A DNA stretch of 64,000 nt from Pictodentalium vernedei (taxonomy: Eukaryota > Mollusca > Scaphopoda > Dentaliida > Dentaliidae), in assembly GCA_031216915.1 (NCBI GenBank), contig CM062291.1, positions 31,562,484 through 31,626,483 of the forward strand, in the 5' to 3' direction. Below are positions 22,401 to 32,718 of the stretch, one piece after another. The position numbers were made by a program, and so were the translations under genes. Numbering within the stretch: position 1 is the first letter of the stretch; each line of letters starts with the position of its first letter. Under the pieces are notes generated by a model. That model did not search any database and was not told the origin of the DNA. It worked only from the letters and a program-made list of their open reading frames with translations.

Positions 22401-22821
22401 TCAAGCCCAAAAGGGGACGTTCTCATCTAGGCATTATACAGAGGCATCCTACCAAGTTACAATGAAATCCCTTCATAAATACGACCTGTAGACTGTGCTA
22501 ATGGTGTTCGGGTTTTGGGCTCGGGCAGCCATACCGGTTGCCCGATTGCGACCAAAAAGGGACGTTCTCATCTAGACATGACCCCCAAACCTGCATATGA
22601 AATTTCGTGACGATCAGACAAGAACTGCGGGGTGTAGCCCGTGCTAAAGGAAAATGTGAACAGACGTCACAGACTCACAGACTTACAGACTAACAGACTC
22701 ACAGACTAACAGACTAACAGACTTCCGCAGGCGTGATGGCAATAGCTTATCTTGACTATGTCAAGTTAAGCTAAAAATGGCTACTTGAAATTTGGATATT
22801 TTGACATCAGAGTGAAGGGTA
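19408..22821. mobile_element. TTAA MITE, family C, split by Helentron-like element 3
   Basis: Left three quarters at 19408-19563 (ends at GCATTATGGGAA) and right remainder at about 22779-22821 (TTGAAATTTGGATATTTTGA). In intact family C copies these parts are contiguous. Left TTAA is at 19404-19407; the right end has decayed to GGGTATT. Confidence 0.8.
19565..22778 (+). mobile_element. Helentron-like element 3, about 3.2 kb
   Basis: Opens TGAAAGTGTCAATGACACT, with subterminal arm TAGCTTAACTT at 19584. Closes with the hairpin AGCTTATCTTGAC...GTCAAGTTAAGCT and AAAAAT (to about 22778). The core is about nineteen imperfect units of about 145 bp with GACCTGTAGACTGTGCTAAAG and TTCTCATCTAGACATTAT, including higher-order alternation of unit types. 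A CAGACTAACAGACTCA run (22660-22725) precedes the 3' hairpin. No coding capacity. Confidence 0.7.
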
Positions 22822-23933
22822 TTTTCATGTTAATTTAAAGAGATAAAATTCTGCATTTGGGGTGTTACCGTTATGCTGAAGTCAACAAATCTGTCTACAT
22901 TTTTCCATTTCTTTTCGTTGCTTTGCTTGTTCTACCACATGCAGGGCATACGTCATGGGCCCTTACGTAATTTAACAAGTCAGAAAGTATGCCCCGCATG
23001 TTGATAGAGTTGAGGGGGTTACATAAAGAACAAAGCATGCCACCATTCATCATGAGATCAAACAGTCAGCCAGCTCCCTTACAATATATAAGATTAGGTT
23101 TTGTCCTTGGAAGATATTATCAATCTTACTTGATACTTGAGAAAACCAGAACACACCAGATTGCAAATTAATGTCAAAGAGAATAATGAGCGCACACTAA
23201 ATAATGAGAGTATTAGTTACTTTAACAAATGTCTTCTCTCTAATTTCATGCACATGTAAGGTGAACTAATCTATTAAAAAAGATAATGTCATTGAATAGA
23301 CTTGAAGAGAAGACAGCTCCACACTGTATACAATATTACTGGTACAAGTCTAGGGCAGGCTACACAACTACGAAGGGGCGTCAGAAGTGTCCCAGCAGTT
23401 CCGGCTGCAATAATTTTCCAAAAATTGACTTTTTTTTACATAATGATTCATTAATATAAATGCAGTGCATTACATTTTCCAAATTGTTCTGGGGGAGGGC
23501 CAGACCCCTACCCACCAGAGGGAGGGGGGACACCATTCCGAACCCTCCTCCACCTCACGCTTATGGCCTCCCTGATATTCCTTTGGCATATCATGCTAGG
23601 AAATTTTGCCTTATCAATAAATAATTATTGCTTCCAACGCCCCTGCTCCATGTACACTCTGAGAATTTTATGTTCCGAATTGGGAGTGTGGTGGGTCAGT
23701 GGGTCGAGCCTTCAAACCAAAAGTTCTACAGGCCGATTATATCCAAATATCTTTTGAAGATTGTTTCGGTGTTTTTGTTACTCACATATTCATGAAAGGT
23801 TTTAAGCTACCAGGTTTTTATTATTATTTTTTGGTGTTATCTAGAACTAATTTTGATCTGTATCATTGGCACAACTTTTCTTGTTTACTCGTTTCTTGTT
23901 CATTTTAAAGTGCACATAAATTTATTTTGGGGC
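22822..23933. other. Unannotated interval
   Basis: No repeat seen elsewhere in the window. Frames at 22989-23171 and 23563-23908 are short and featureless. The stretch 23470-23560 is a C/G-rich run (GGGGGAGGGCCAGACCCC) such as hAT fragments often have; unsupported. Confidence 0.35.
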
Positions 23934-23937
23934 TTAA

Positions 23938-24176
23938 CTCCTTGCATGCTGCTGGAAGATATTCCTGCCTAGTCACAAAATATCTTGCTACTGAAATAAG
24001 TATATTTGGGCACATTCAACCAAATTTCTCCCCTGTAAATTGGATAGACTTATTGACCAACAATTTCTTTATTTAAGCATGGATGAATTTTTCATCAAAT
24101 CTAGTCATGGCTGCTAAACAGCAGCCATGACTAGATTTGAAGAAAAATATTTTCAAGATACTCAACGGGTTAAGAG
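23938..24176. mobile_element. TTAA MITE, family D
   Basis: Ends CTCCTTGCATGCTGCTG and CTCAACGGGTTAAGAG. Hairpin TCTAGTCATGGCTGC...GCAGCCATGACTAGA with a minimal loop. TTAA at 23934-23937 and 24177-24180. Confidence 0.75.
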
Positions 24177-24706
24177 TTAACTGTCTTCTACGTTCAATTT
24201 TCAAGTGGGATTTTTCTCACTTGACTCCGCTGAACATTACATGCATTTTTTGTGAACCCTGGCAAAATTCCAAACACAGCTGTTAGTACCTTGGCAAGGT
24301 AATTAACCACAATATGACAATTTTCTTTGTAGCAGGACAAATTATATCCTTACTTATTCTATTAGTACCTCAAGTCTACTATGTAGACTAAATCAATTTT
24401 ATTTAGATATTTTTTAATATTTAATTATTTTTTAACCCTTTACCAAACATAACAACCAAAATCAGGCAGTATTTGCAAAAATCACCATCCAATTTTCATT
24501 ATCCAAAAAATTTTGTGCCTCAGAAATACAGAGCTGATTCCAATGAGTGGGCATAAGTTATGTTTTTGATGCACAAAATGAAAAAAATAGTTGTTAAAAA
24601 ATTTTGTTTGCAAGTGTTGTTCGTCTTCCTTTGTGTTAGCAAAGGGTTAATTATTGTAATTAGATTCATTTATTTATTTAAAAGCTTATTCGAATGAGGG
24701 GTCATA
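23984..24706. repeat. Dispersed duplication, copy 1 (about 725 bp)
   Basis: Nearly identical to 37727-38448, beginning inside the family D MITE (AATATCTTGCTACTGAAAT) and ending GAGGGGTCATAA. Includes unique sequence between MITEs, so it is a segmental copy and not independent insertion of the same families. Confidence 0.85.
24436..24646. mobile_element. TTAA MITE, decayed family B
   Basis: TTAA at 24432-24435 and 24647-24650. Left hairpin arm largely lost (CAGAGCTGATTCCAATGAG). A further arm-like remnant with GAATGAGGGGTCATAAATAAG lies at 24690-24800. Confidence 0.65.
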
Positions 24707-24814
24707 AATAAGCTTTGTTTTGGAAGCAAAAATGGAGAAAATATCATAACATGTGAATGAGATTTTTGTCAATAGTTCTGGATGGATATGTTTCATACAT
24801 TAGATGAAGGGTTA

Positions 24815-25284
24815 AGCTAAAGGTACTGTCAATGAAAGTGTTAGTTCTAGAACCCTAGTTCTCTGCTGATATCATAATGTAGTAAAAATTTGTTTCAAAT
24901 CACTGATTGACTAACATATGCCAGTATGCACCAAGCAGAATGATCTTGTTATTTTTATCAAAAGGCAGCTGCATGTTACCATAAGAAAATTCTCCTGATA
25001 TACATACATACAGGATCAATATACTGATGATTTATCTCACAATCAACATGTATTTTGTCTGTATTAACTCCGCAACTGTCGTGTATCCGACCCCATGATA
25101 CAGATGTACATATTTTGTACATCCACATAATGGTAATAATCTCTATATATCATGATCATGGAAGAGCAGATACTGTGGAATTCACCATCTTTTAATCACA
25201 AGACACATGATCTGAATGAAATGTTTGCAAAATCAAGATGCCTGATAATTTTAGAGATGCGACACATTTCTTTTTTTGTTCTCA
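24815..25284. other. Unannotated interval
   Basis: No supported feature. Confidence 0.35.
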
Positions 25285-25288
25285 TTAA

Positions 25289-25532
25289 CTTTTTACCCCT
25301 CACGAATTGGCTGCATCTGTTCAAGTAATTTACAAATTGAGCAGCTGAAAAAAATTATTTTTCAAAAAATTTCAGCAAAACCATATCATGTGACCTTTAA
25401 TTGGAACGAGTTCATCAAGCTCATTTCCATAAGGTGTCACATGATATGGTTTTGTCGAAATTTTATAAAAAATTAGAAAAAAATAATATAATAAAATAAT
25501 AAATTTTGATATTGTCCACGTTAGGTAAAGGG
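25289..25532. mobile_element. TTAA MITE, family A, diverged
   Basis: Left end CTTTTTACCCCTCACG, right end GTTAGGTAAAGGGTTA. Arms keep ACCATATCATGTGACC, but the tip has several mismatches (GAGTTCATCAAGCTCATT). Confidence 0.75.
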
Positions 25533-25832
25533 TTAGTTAATTTATGACAGAGATACTGGGCTACAATGTATGCAAGGATTTTCACAATAGTTTCATTCTT
25601 TGAAAACACTTATCACATTTTGGTCACTAGAGAGAGACCTTAATAAACCATCTTTTCTGTGAAAAAAACAATTAATTTATTAGGACTCAGGTGGTGAAAA
25701 TGTTTTAAATCTTTTTCCCATGCTAACCACCATTCACTTTAGATAGGTAGCATTTCTATAGCATTAACACAATTCAATTACTTCATCTAGCTTGTTCCAA
25801 TAAAAAAATAAATACTCTCAATTAGGCCTTAA
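25533..25832. other. Unannotated interval
   Basis: No supported feature. Confidence 0.35.
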
Positions 25833-27776
25833 ACAAGAGGCCCCACGGGGCCTGAAGCGCTCATCTTATACAGAACACAATTTAAACAGAGTCCAAGAAT
25901 GAGTCTACATTAAGCAAGCCATCTCCACAGGCTACACTGTCAATCCTTGAGTCCCTCAGGAGTGACAAAAATAATTTAGGCATCATGCCTTTTCTTTAGT
26001 TGATCATAAGTAAAATGTAGAGCTCCCCTATGAAGCCCCTTGATACAACCTATGTGGATTAATCTTAGTACCTCTAGAGGGTACTGATTACAAAATTTTT
26101 AATTCTTCAGCAAAATGGCCAATTCCGGCTCCCATAGAGAGCCCAAATATTAACCCAGGCCCTTGATTTGAACACAGTTAAATCTGACTTCCCTAGAGAT
26201 GTTGTGTACAGAATATGAAAGCATTCTGACCGTTGGATCTGAAGAAGAGAAATTGTAAAGACATTTCTTCGAATTGCACTAAGTTCAAATTTGGGCTACC
26301 ATAGCGAGCCCAAATATTGACCTATGGATCCGATTTGAACAAACTTGAATCTGACCCCCCCTAGAGATGTTGTACACCAAATGTGAAAGCATTCTGACAA
26401 GTGAATCTGAAGAAGATGATTTTTGAAGAAATTCCCTCATATTGTACTAAGTTAAATTTCATGTTCCCATATGTAGCCCAAATATTAACCTAGGCACTCG
26501 AATTGAACAACCTGGAATCTGACCCCCCCTAGAGATGTTGTATACCAAATATAAAAGCATTCTGACTGGTGGATCTGAAGAAGAAGATTTTTAAAGAAAT
26601 TTTCTCATATTGCACTAAGTAAAAATTTGGGCTACCACAGTGAGCCCAAATATATACCTAGGGATCTGATTTGAACAAACTTGAATCTGACCCCCATAGA
26701 GATGTTGCATACCAAATATCAAAGCATTCTGACTGATGGATCTGAAGAAGAAGATTTTTTTAAATTACCCTCCATATTGAACAAAGATAAAATGTGGGCT
26801 TTCATAGGAAGCCCAAATATTAACCTAGGGACTTGGTTTGAACAATCTAGAATCTGACCCTCATAACAATGATGTATACCAAATATTAAAAGATTCTGAC
26901 TGGTGGTTCTGAAGAAGAAGATTTTTAAAGAATATTCCCCATATTACCCTATGTTAAAACTTCGGGCTCCTGTAGAGAGCCCAAATATGAACCAATGAGC
27001 TTTATTTCAACAAACTTTTATCTGACCCCCCTATGAATGCTGTATACCAAATATCAAAAGATTCTGATGATTGGTTCTGGAGAAAAGATTTTAAAAAATT
27101 TTTGCAAATATGCTGACTCAGCATTTTTTCGATGCCCATTACAGAACACCCTAACATAACCGATGGCAATTTTTTTTTACCATTCAATTCTACTGGTCAT
27201 AAGGATACTTCATAACAAATAAAAGCTCTCTGTTCCGTGGGGTTTGGGAAATATGGGCGTTTGAAAAAATTTCTATTTTTAGCTCCCAGGGTTCCCATGG
27301 GGATGTGGGAATTTTTTTTTTTTGCATGGGTCAAGTACTTATGACCCAATACTACCACAAACCAAATTTGGTTCATACCGGACCATCGGTTCAGAAAATA
27401 GAAATTTTGGGCGGGGCCAAAAATCTTACCCCTCCTATTACAAAGCCAAATATTACTTCACGAACTTCGTTTGAACAAACTTGATTCTACACCTCATATG
27501 GAAGCTCCATAGCAAATATCAAGTCATTGTACACACTGGTTCTTGAGAAGAAGATTTTTTAAATATTTTGGAGCATTTTCCCCCACTCCCTCCCTATGGG
27601 GCTGGGCATGCTGAGTTGAACAAAAATGAAATGCCCCTTTGGGACCATCACTCACACAAACTTTCACTTGAATTGGCCCAGTGGCTTTGGAGGAGAAGAC
27701 CAAAACATGGTGTTGACGGACGACGGACGGCAAGCGATGAGATTAGCTCAGCTTGACTTTGTCAAGATGAGCTAAA
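25833..27776 (+). mobile_element. Helentron-like element 5 (AAGAGGCC type)
   Basis: Opens AAACAAGAGGCCCCACGGGG with subterminal GCGCTCATCTT. Closes with the hairpin AGCTCAGCTTGACTTTGTCA...AGATGAGCTAAAAA. The core is seven or so units of about 120-160 bp sharing TTGAATCTGACCCCCCTAGA and GGATCTGAAGAAGAAGATTT. A GACGGACGACGGACGG run (27713-27730) precedes the 3' hairpin. The subterminal arm GCTCATCTT matches the hairpin arm AAGATGAGC. Confidence 0.7.
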
Positions 27777-28122
27777 AATTACAAATCTGTTTCTGAGGCC
27801 CTCCCGCATGGTCATTTTAGCTGCTGCATGCTCTCTTTTTATATATAACCAACGCAAACATGATGAAGTAAAAATATTTTACCCAAGTTAATAAAATTGA
27901 TACATTTGTCCCTAAAGTGCAAGAAGGCTTTGCAATGCTTCAGCCACCCATGCTATTGTGTTGATTATGAGTCCTAAAACATAAAACAAACCAAGAATAT
28001 GAACTTTTGATGGAAAAGAAATAATTATAAAGATAAAATAAAAAAATACCCACCTGCATGCAATTTTATAAAAAATGGCCTGAGAAACAGAATATCTAAT
28101 TTGTTGGGCCTTATTCAAGATT
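27777..28122 (-). mobile_element. Foldback element family H (reverse)
   Basis: Bounded by CTGTTTCTGAGGCC and GGCCTGAGAAACAG. Carries the family's GTGCAAGAAGGCTTTGCAATG arm, but here the second arm is missing. Other copies are at 47821-48520 and 52649-53270. Confidence 0.65.
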
Positions 28123-28186
28123 TTTTTTTTCACAAATCTCATCTTCAAGCCATTTTTGGAAACGAGTTAACCATTTATTCACACTT

Positions 28187-29513
28187 ATGGAAGGCAACTT
28201 TTCATCACAGACATTGGTTACCGGGTCCCATTATACCAGTAATGTTTATATGTATGCTACCTGCTTTAGAGAACTTTTATCACAGACATTGGTTACTGGG
28301 TCCCATTATACCAGTAATGTTTATATGTATGCTACCCGCTTTAGGGAACTTTTATCACAGACATTGGTAACTGGGTCCCATTATACCAGTAATGTTTATA
28401 TGTATGCTACCCACTTTAGAGAACTTTTATCACAGACATTGGTAACTGGGTCCCATTATACCAGTAATGTTTATATGTATGCTACCCGCTTTAGAGAACT
28501 TTTATCACAGACATTGGTTACCGGGTCCCATTATACCAGTAATGTTTATATGTATGCTACCCGCTTTAGGGAACTTTTATCACAGACATTGGTAACTGGG
28601 TCCCATTATACCAGTAATGTTTATATGTATGCTACCCGCTTTAGGGAACTTTTATCACAGACATTGGTTACCGGGTCCCATTATACCAGTAATGTTTATA
28701 TGTATGCTACCCGCTTTAGAGAACTTTTATCACAGACATTGGTTACCGGGTCCCATTATACCAGTAATGTTTATATGTATGCTACCCGCTTTAGGGAACT
28801 TTTATCACAGACATTGGTAACTGGGTCCCATTATACCAGTAATGTTTATATGTATGCTACCCGCTTTAGGGAACTTTTATCACAGACATTGGTAACTGGG
28901 TCCCATTATACCAGTAATGTTTATATGTATGCTACCCACTTTAGAGAACTTTTATCACAGACATTGGTAACTGGGTCCCATTATACCAGTAATGTTTATA
29001 TGTATGCTACCCGCTTTAGAGAACTTTTATCACAGACATTGGTTACCGGGTCCCATTATACCAGTAATGTTTATATGTATGCTACCCGCTTTAGGGAACT
29101 TTTATCACAGACATTGGTAACTGGGTCCCATTATACCAGTAATGTTTATATGTATGCTACCCGCTTTAGGGAACTTTTATCACAGACATTGGTAACTGGG
29201 TCCCATTATACCAGTAATGTTTATATGTATGCTACCCGCTTTAGAGAACTTTTATCACAGACATTGGTTACTGGGTCCCATTATACCAGTAATGTTTATA
29301 TGTATGCTACCCGCTTTAGGGAACTTTTATTCTGGACATATAAGTTGCCAGGTCCCAATATACCAGCAAAAATTTATATGTATGCTACCTGCTTTAGAGA
29401 ACATTTTTTCAGAGACTTTGGTTACTAAGAACAATTATAAACATTAAAGTTTATACGTATGCTACCTGCTTTAGAGAACTTTTATCAGAGACTTTGGTTA
29501 CTAAGAACAATTA
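28187..29513. repeat. 75-bp minisatellite array, left block
   Basis: About fifteen highly similar 75-bp units (for example TTTATCACAG at 28276 and again at 28351), then three diverged units up to 29513. Because 75 is a multiple of 3, the array stays open for 413 codons with a 25-residue repeat (ELLSQTLVTGSHYTSNVYMY and five more). Variant bases show a seven-unit (525-bp) period: units 3-6 carry the same variants as units 10-13. Unit sequence resembles a dispersed repeat seen at 58215-58275 (see P repeat entries). Confidence 0.9.
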
Positions 29514-29567
29514 TACTCGCCCAAAAAAGAAGTATAAATTTTATAGTAAATTTCCTTTCTTATTATA

Positions 29568-29830
29568 CCTACCGAAATTGTTTACAACAGGCTTGCACTA
29601 CAGTGGAAGAACCTAACTCGGATAAAATACTCTCTATTTTAATCTTTCCCAAGATTTGGGAAAGAAAAGTGGTGTAAAAAACACCACGAAAAAATGAGCC
29701 AAAACTGGGCCGAGCGCCATCGGCGCACACCCAGTATGGGATGCTCTTCCATAGTACAAATCCATGACTTCCGTCACAGCGCGCAATGCATTAATTCGTC
29801 ATTCTTTTGATTCCGAACAACACAGGAGTT
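29568..29830. repeat. DIRS left inverted terminal repeat
   Basis: From TTGTTTACAACAGGCTTGCA through CAATGCATTAATTCGTCATT, it is the reverse complement of about 35728-35967 with few differences. An outer 40 bp (29527-29567, AGTATAAATTTTATAG) is unique to this side. Confidence 0.9.
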
Positions 29831-29886
29831 ATGATCAGCGGGGAGGAAGGATTCTTACCCGAATAAGAAGACGGGAGGGCCTCTAT

Positions 29887-29974
29887 GTAAACAATTTTGG
29901 TAGGTATAATAAGAAAGGAAATTTACTATAAAATTTATACTTCTTATCAACCTACCTCAATTGTTTACAACAGG
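29887..29974. repeat. DIRS internal complementary region
   Basis: The first part (29887-29945) is the reverse complement of the element's left edge (29527-29585). The second part (29941-29974, TTCTTATCAACCTACCTC) is the reverse complement of its right edge (35948-35981). The two meet at TTCTT. In DIRS biology this fused copy of both ends templates completion and circular junction formation. It therefore defines the termini independently of the flanks. Confidence 0.85.
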
Positions 29975-30024
29975 CTGAATAGACAAAAGGCTGGAGGGAA
30001 TCACATAACCAACCCACACATAAC

Positions 30025-30810
30025 TCAATAGCACTGGGACCATGGACAGAGGAAGAGATCCCTAGGCCTATCAAACCATAGCATCACAAACATTAGAAAA
30101 GCCAATGAAAGATGAGGCGTATGGTGAAGTGCGACGCACAGACAGAAAAGGGCAGTAACAGCACAAAGCTGGAACCGACCTTGAAAAAAACTGAAAAGCT
30201 TGGATAGACAACATCCTGAGCCAAAAAAAGAGGGCCCCAAGGGTCTCTGTCGGCTCCTGCAACTGTCGCAGAGAAAAGGAGAATGTAGCATTTCTCCAGA
30301 AGGCTGCCAATATAACATCAGTCATCCGACAACATGACCGAGTTATTAAAAGAGGAAGACAATGCACGCACCTCCTGGCAGAAAAAACAATAGGTAATAC
30401 AATCACCAGTAGCTAGACGAGCGGAAGCTGCACGAATAGCAAGACAAGGCCATCAAGAAATGGATGCAGGAGAGATCTGGCATGTGGGAAAATGCATATT
30501 CATCCAGGATAAAGGCGTGAACGCCCCCCACCCCCAAGCAGAGCAGCGCCCAAGAAAGTGACCATCTTGGAGTAAACTGCAAAGTCCTAGGCCTTTTCAA
30601 GGAAAAGAGCTGAACAAGCTGGGAGTGGCAAGGATGAGTGTTGAAACAATGCGGTATCACATAGGAAAAAAATGTCTCCGAAGCATGGACAAGTACACAT
30701 AGCTGGAGACCCCCAGAAACAAACATATACCAGAAAACTCCGCAAGCAGTGTGATCGAAGGAGTGACAGAATCAACAGAGTGATCACACACCATCGACAG
30801 AAGAACCTTC
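30025..30810 (-). pseudogene. Degraded tyrosine recombinase region of DIRS
   Basis: Located between the RT-RNase H gene and the internal complementary region, where some DIRS elements carry the recombinase that integrates the circular DNA. Only fragments are suggestive: RPRTLQFTPRWSLSWALLCL followed by FLMALSC resembles the start of the catalytic domain in this class. The pieces are spread over at least two minus-strand frames (30403-30726 and 30587-30787), and the downstream frames 30025-30406 show no clear R-H-R-Y residues. I regard it as inactive; the assignment leans on position. Confidence 0.45.
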
Positions 30811-31096
30811 CACTTAGCCACAGAGGCTAAACCAGTGGAGTGAGTGCCTCCTTGAAGAAAAGCAACTCCACTGCGTGTCTCGAAAAACCACTACGGAGGA
30901 GACAGGACCCGATAAAAGACATGTGCGAAGGCACAATGAAGTCGGGTCAACTTGAAAACCTCCCGGGCGACTTTGGCAAAGAAAGTCGCGAGGTAGAGGG
31001 AGACATTCCGGAACCGCCGCTAACAGAGAGCGGAGCAGAATGATCCACACCCACCGAAGCGACGGGTGTGATCGAAAGGATTCGACGACCGCAGGT

Positions 31097-31248
31097 TCAT
31101 ATCTGGGTGAGAACCTGAGGCAGAATCGGAACCGGTAGGAAGGTGTAGCCGACAAGACCATCCCAAAGGAGGGCCACAGCGTCCACGGCGAAAGCCAGAG
31201 CATCTGGACACAGGGACACGAAAGTGTCCACCTGATGGTTCCAACGAG
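31097..31248 (-). pseudogene. C-terminal RNase H-adjacent segment, frameshifted
   Basis: The main frame stops at 31249. The adjacent minus-strand frame continues with TRWNHQVDTF and VDAVALLWDGLVGYTF, the conserved segment that follows RNase H in DIRS and related elements. A run of T residues at the break (CTCTTGTGACTCG) is consistent with loss of one T. A further frame (30814-31203) carries LLAAVPECLPLPRDFL, which also fits the expected continuation, indicating another shift near 31100. Confidence 0.6.
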
Positions 31249-32718
31249 TCACAAGAGATCGATGGAACCCGCCATGTGGAGCATCCACCTGGTGGAAATG
31301 ACCCTGCCCCGACGGGACAGGGAGTCGGCTAGGACGTTCAGGCGACCGGGAATGTGATGAACAGCCACCCCGGCGTGGACATCCTGAGCGAGCAGTATAA
31401 GATCCCAAGCCAATGCGTACATTGGAACAGAGTGCGTGCCGCCCTGGTTCCGAATGTAAGCAACCACCGTCGAATGGTCGGACAACAGAAGGACCTGGCG
31501 ATTCGACAGGTGAGGGATCCACTGCCTGAAACGCAGAAGAAGAGCAAGAAGCTCCTTCTGGTTGATGTGTGGAGCTGCAAGATCCTGGTCCACCATCCCG
31601 TGAATGGAAAGACCTAGAGGATCCAACGTCGCACCCCATCCGAGATCGCTGGCATCTGCCGTCAAAACGCGATCGGACGTGGGTAAGTCCAACGGAACAC
31701 CCTGCGAAAGCCACTGGACATCCGCCCAGAGGAGAAGGTGAGGATAAAGATAGTCTGGGAACTGAAGCACCAGATCCAGAAAATCTACATTCGGCCTCCA
31801 ACGACTGAGCAGAAAGTGTTGGAGAGGTCTGACACGCAGCCGACCTAGAGGAATGAGATCCGTCACCGAACAGCAGAGACCGATTAGCCGGAGAAAACTC
31901 TGAGCTGTCGTGGATGTGGACTGGGACAGAGTCGGAGCAAAAGCTGAGAGAATCACAGCCTTGGCCTGGGGAACCGCCACCAAATTGAATTGTGTGCGGA
32001 AAGCCATCCCCAGATGATAAAACGACTGAGAAGGGACCAGGTCCGACTTCTTCTCGTTGACTCTGAAACATAGCGACGTGAGCAAGCTCAACAGAGCGGC
32101 GACATCCGACTCTAGGAAGGCAGCATTGGAATGCCCCTGGAGGATATCATCCAGATATGCCGAAGTAGTCACCCTGGACTGCGTGCGATGGAAAGCTATC
32201 ACATGCGACATCAGTCTGGTGAAAGACCAAGGAACCAGGTTGAGGCCGAAAGGCATGGCCTTGAACTGGTAAACTCGCCCCAGAAAAATGAATCTGAGAT
32301 ACTTCCGTAACGCCCAATGAATCGGAACGTGAAAGTAAGCGTCTCGCAGGTCGATGCTGGAAGCGAAAACTCCCTGGTGAATTGAACGGAGGACCGACCT
32401 GAAAGTCTCCATGCTGAACTTGGGAGCAATGATAGACTGGTTCAGGAAACTCAGACCGAGAACCGGTCGGAGTCGGCCGTCCTTCTTCGGCACCAAGAAC
32501 AGGCGGGAATAGAAACCCACTGACCTAATGTTCTTGATGACCTCAATCGCCCCCTTTGTCAGGAGATTGTCTATCTCCGTGGACAAAAGTTCCCGACGTA
32601 AAATGTCTGAAGGAAAGTTCCCGACGTAAAATGTCTGAAGGAACTGTGGTTGGAAAAGGCACCCCGGACAGAGTGGAGTGCCGTCGGAAGGATATTCGCA
32701 GCCCGGACCAAACAACAT
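31249..32718 (-). CDS. DIRS reverse transcriptase-RNase H (damaged)
   Basis: A 489-residue frame. Reverse transcriptase copies element RNA. Visible motifs are the fingers segment FYSRLFLVPKKDGRLRPVLG (69-88), catalytic SSIDLRDAYF with Asp123, FGLN (157-160) and the active-site YLDD (188-191). RNase H removes template RNA: Asp355 in TADASD, Glu389 in NQKELLAL, Asp414 in LLSDHST and Asp465 in LADSLS, so all catalytic acids survive. Two defects: a 28-bp tandem duplication at 32588-32643 shifts the frame, so residues before about 35 are not the native N terminus (that sequence, VVWSGLRISF, is in another frame), and a one-base loss near 31248 truncates the C terminus. The nominal ATG (32716-32718) directly follows the stop of the preceding frame; I doubt it is the true start. 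Confidence 0.85.
   Translation of the reverse strand: MLFGPGCEYPSDGTPLCPGCLFQPQFLQTFYVGNFPSDILRRELLSTEIDNLLTKGAIEVIKNIRSVGFYSRLFLVPKKDGRLRPVLGLSFLNQSIIAPKFSMETFRSVLRSIHQGVFASSIDLRDAYFHVPIHWALRKYLRFIFLGRVYQFKAMPFGLNLVPWSFTRLMSHVIAFHRTQSRVTTSAYLDDILQGHSNAAFLESDVAALLSLLTSLCFRVNEKKSDLVPSQSFYHLGMAFRTQFNLVAVPQAKAVILSAFAPTLSQSTSTTAQSFLRLIGLCCSVTDLIPLGRLRVRPLQHFLLSRWRPNVDFLDLVLQFPDYLYPHLLLWADVQWLSQGVPLDLPTSDRVLTADASDLGWGATLDPLGLSIHGMVDQDLAAPHINQKELLALLLRFRQWIPHLSNRQVLLLSDHSTVVAYIRNQGGTHSVPMYALAWDLILLAQDVHAGVAVHHIPGRLNVLADSLSRRGRVISTRWMLHMAGSIDLL
32588..32643 (-). repeat. 28-bp tandem duplication inside the RT gene
   Basis: Two exact copies (32588-32615 and 32616-32643) of a unit starting AGTTCCCGACGTAAAATGTC. 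Since 28 is not a multiple of 3, the same bases are read as QTFYVGN in one copy and SDILRREL in the next. Confidence 0.9.

Noticed and set aside
28187..29340. Direct repeats as a CRISPR array
   Set aside because: There are no unique spacers; units are contiguous 75-bp tandem copies in eukaryotic transposon-rich DNA.
28187..29428. 413-codon plus-strand frame as a repetitive protein gene
   Set aside because: The frame exists because the 75-bp tandem unit is divisible by three; the flanking diverged units break it, and the unit resembles a non-coding dispersed repeat.
31097..32071. 324-codon minus-strand frame as a separate protein
   Set aside because: Most of it is the +1 shadow of the RT-RNase H frame; only the last 50 codons are meaningful, as the frameshifted continuation of that gene.
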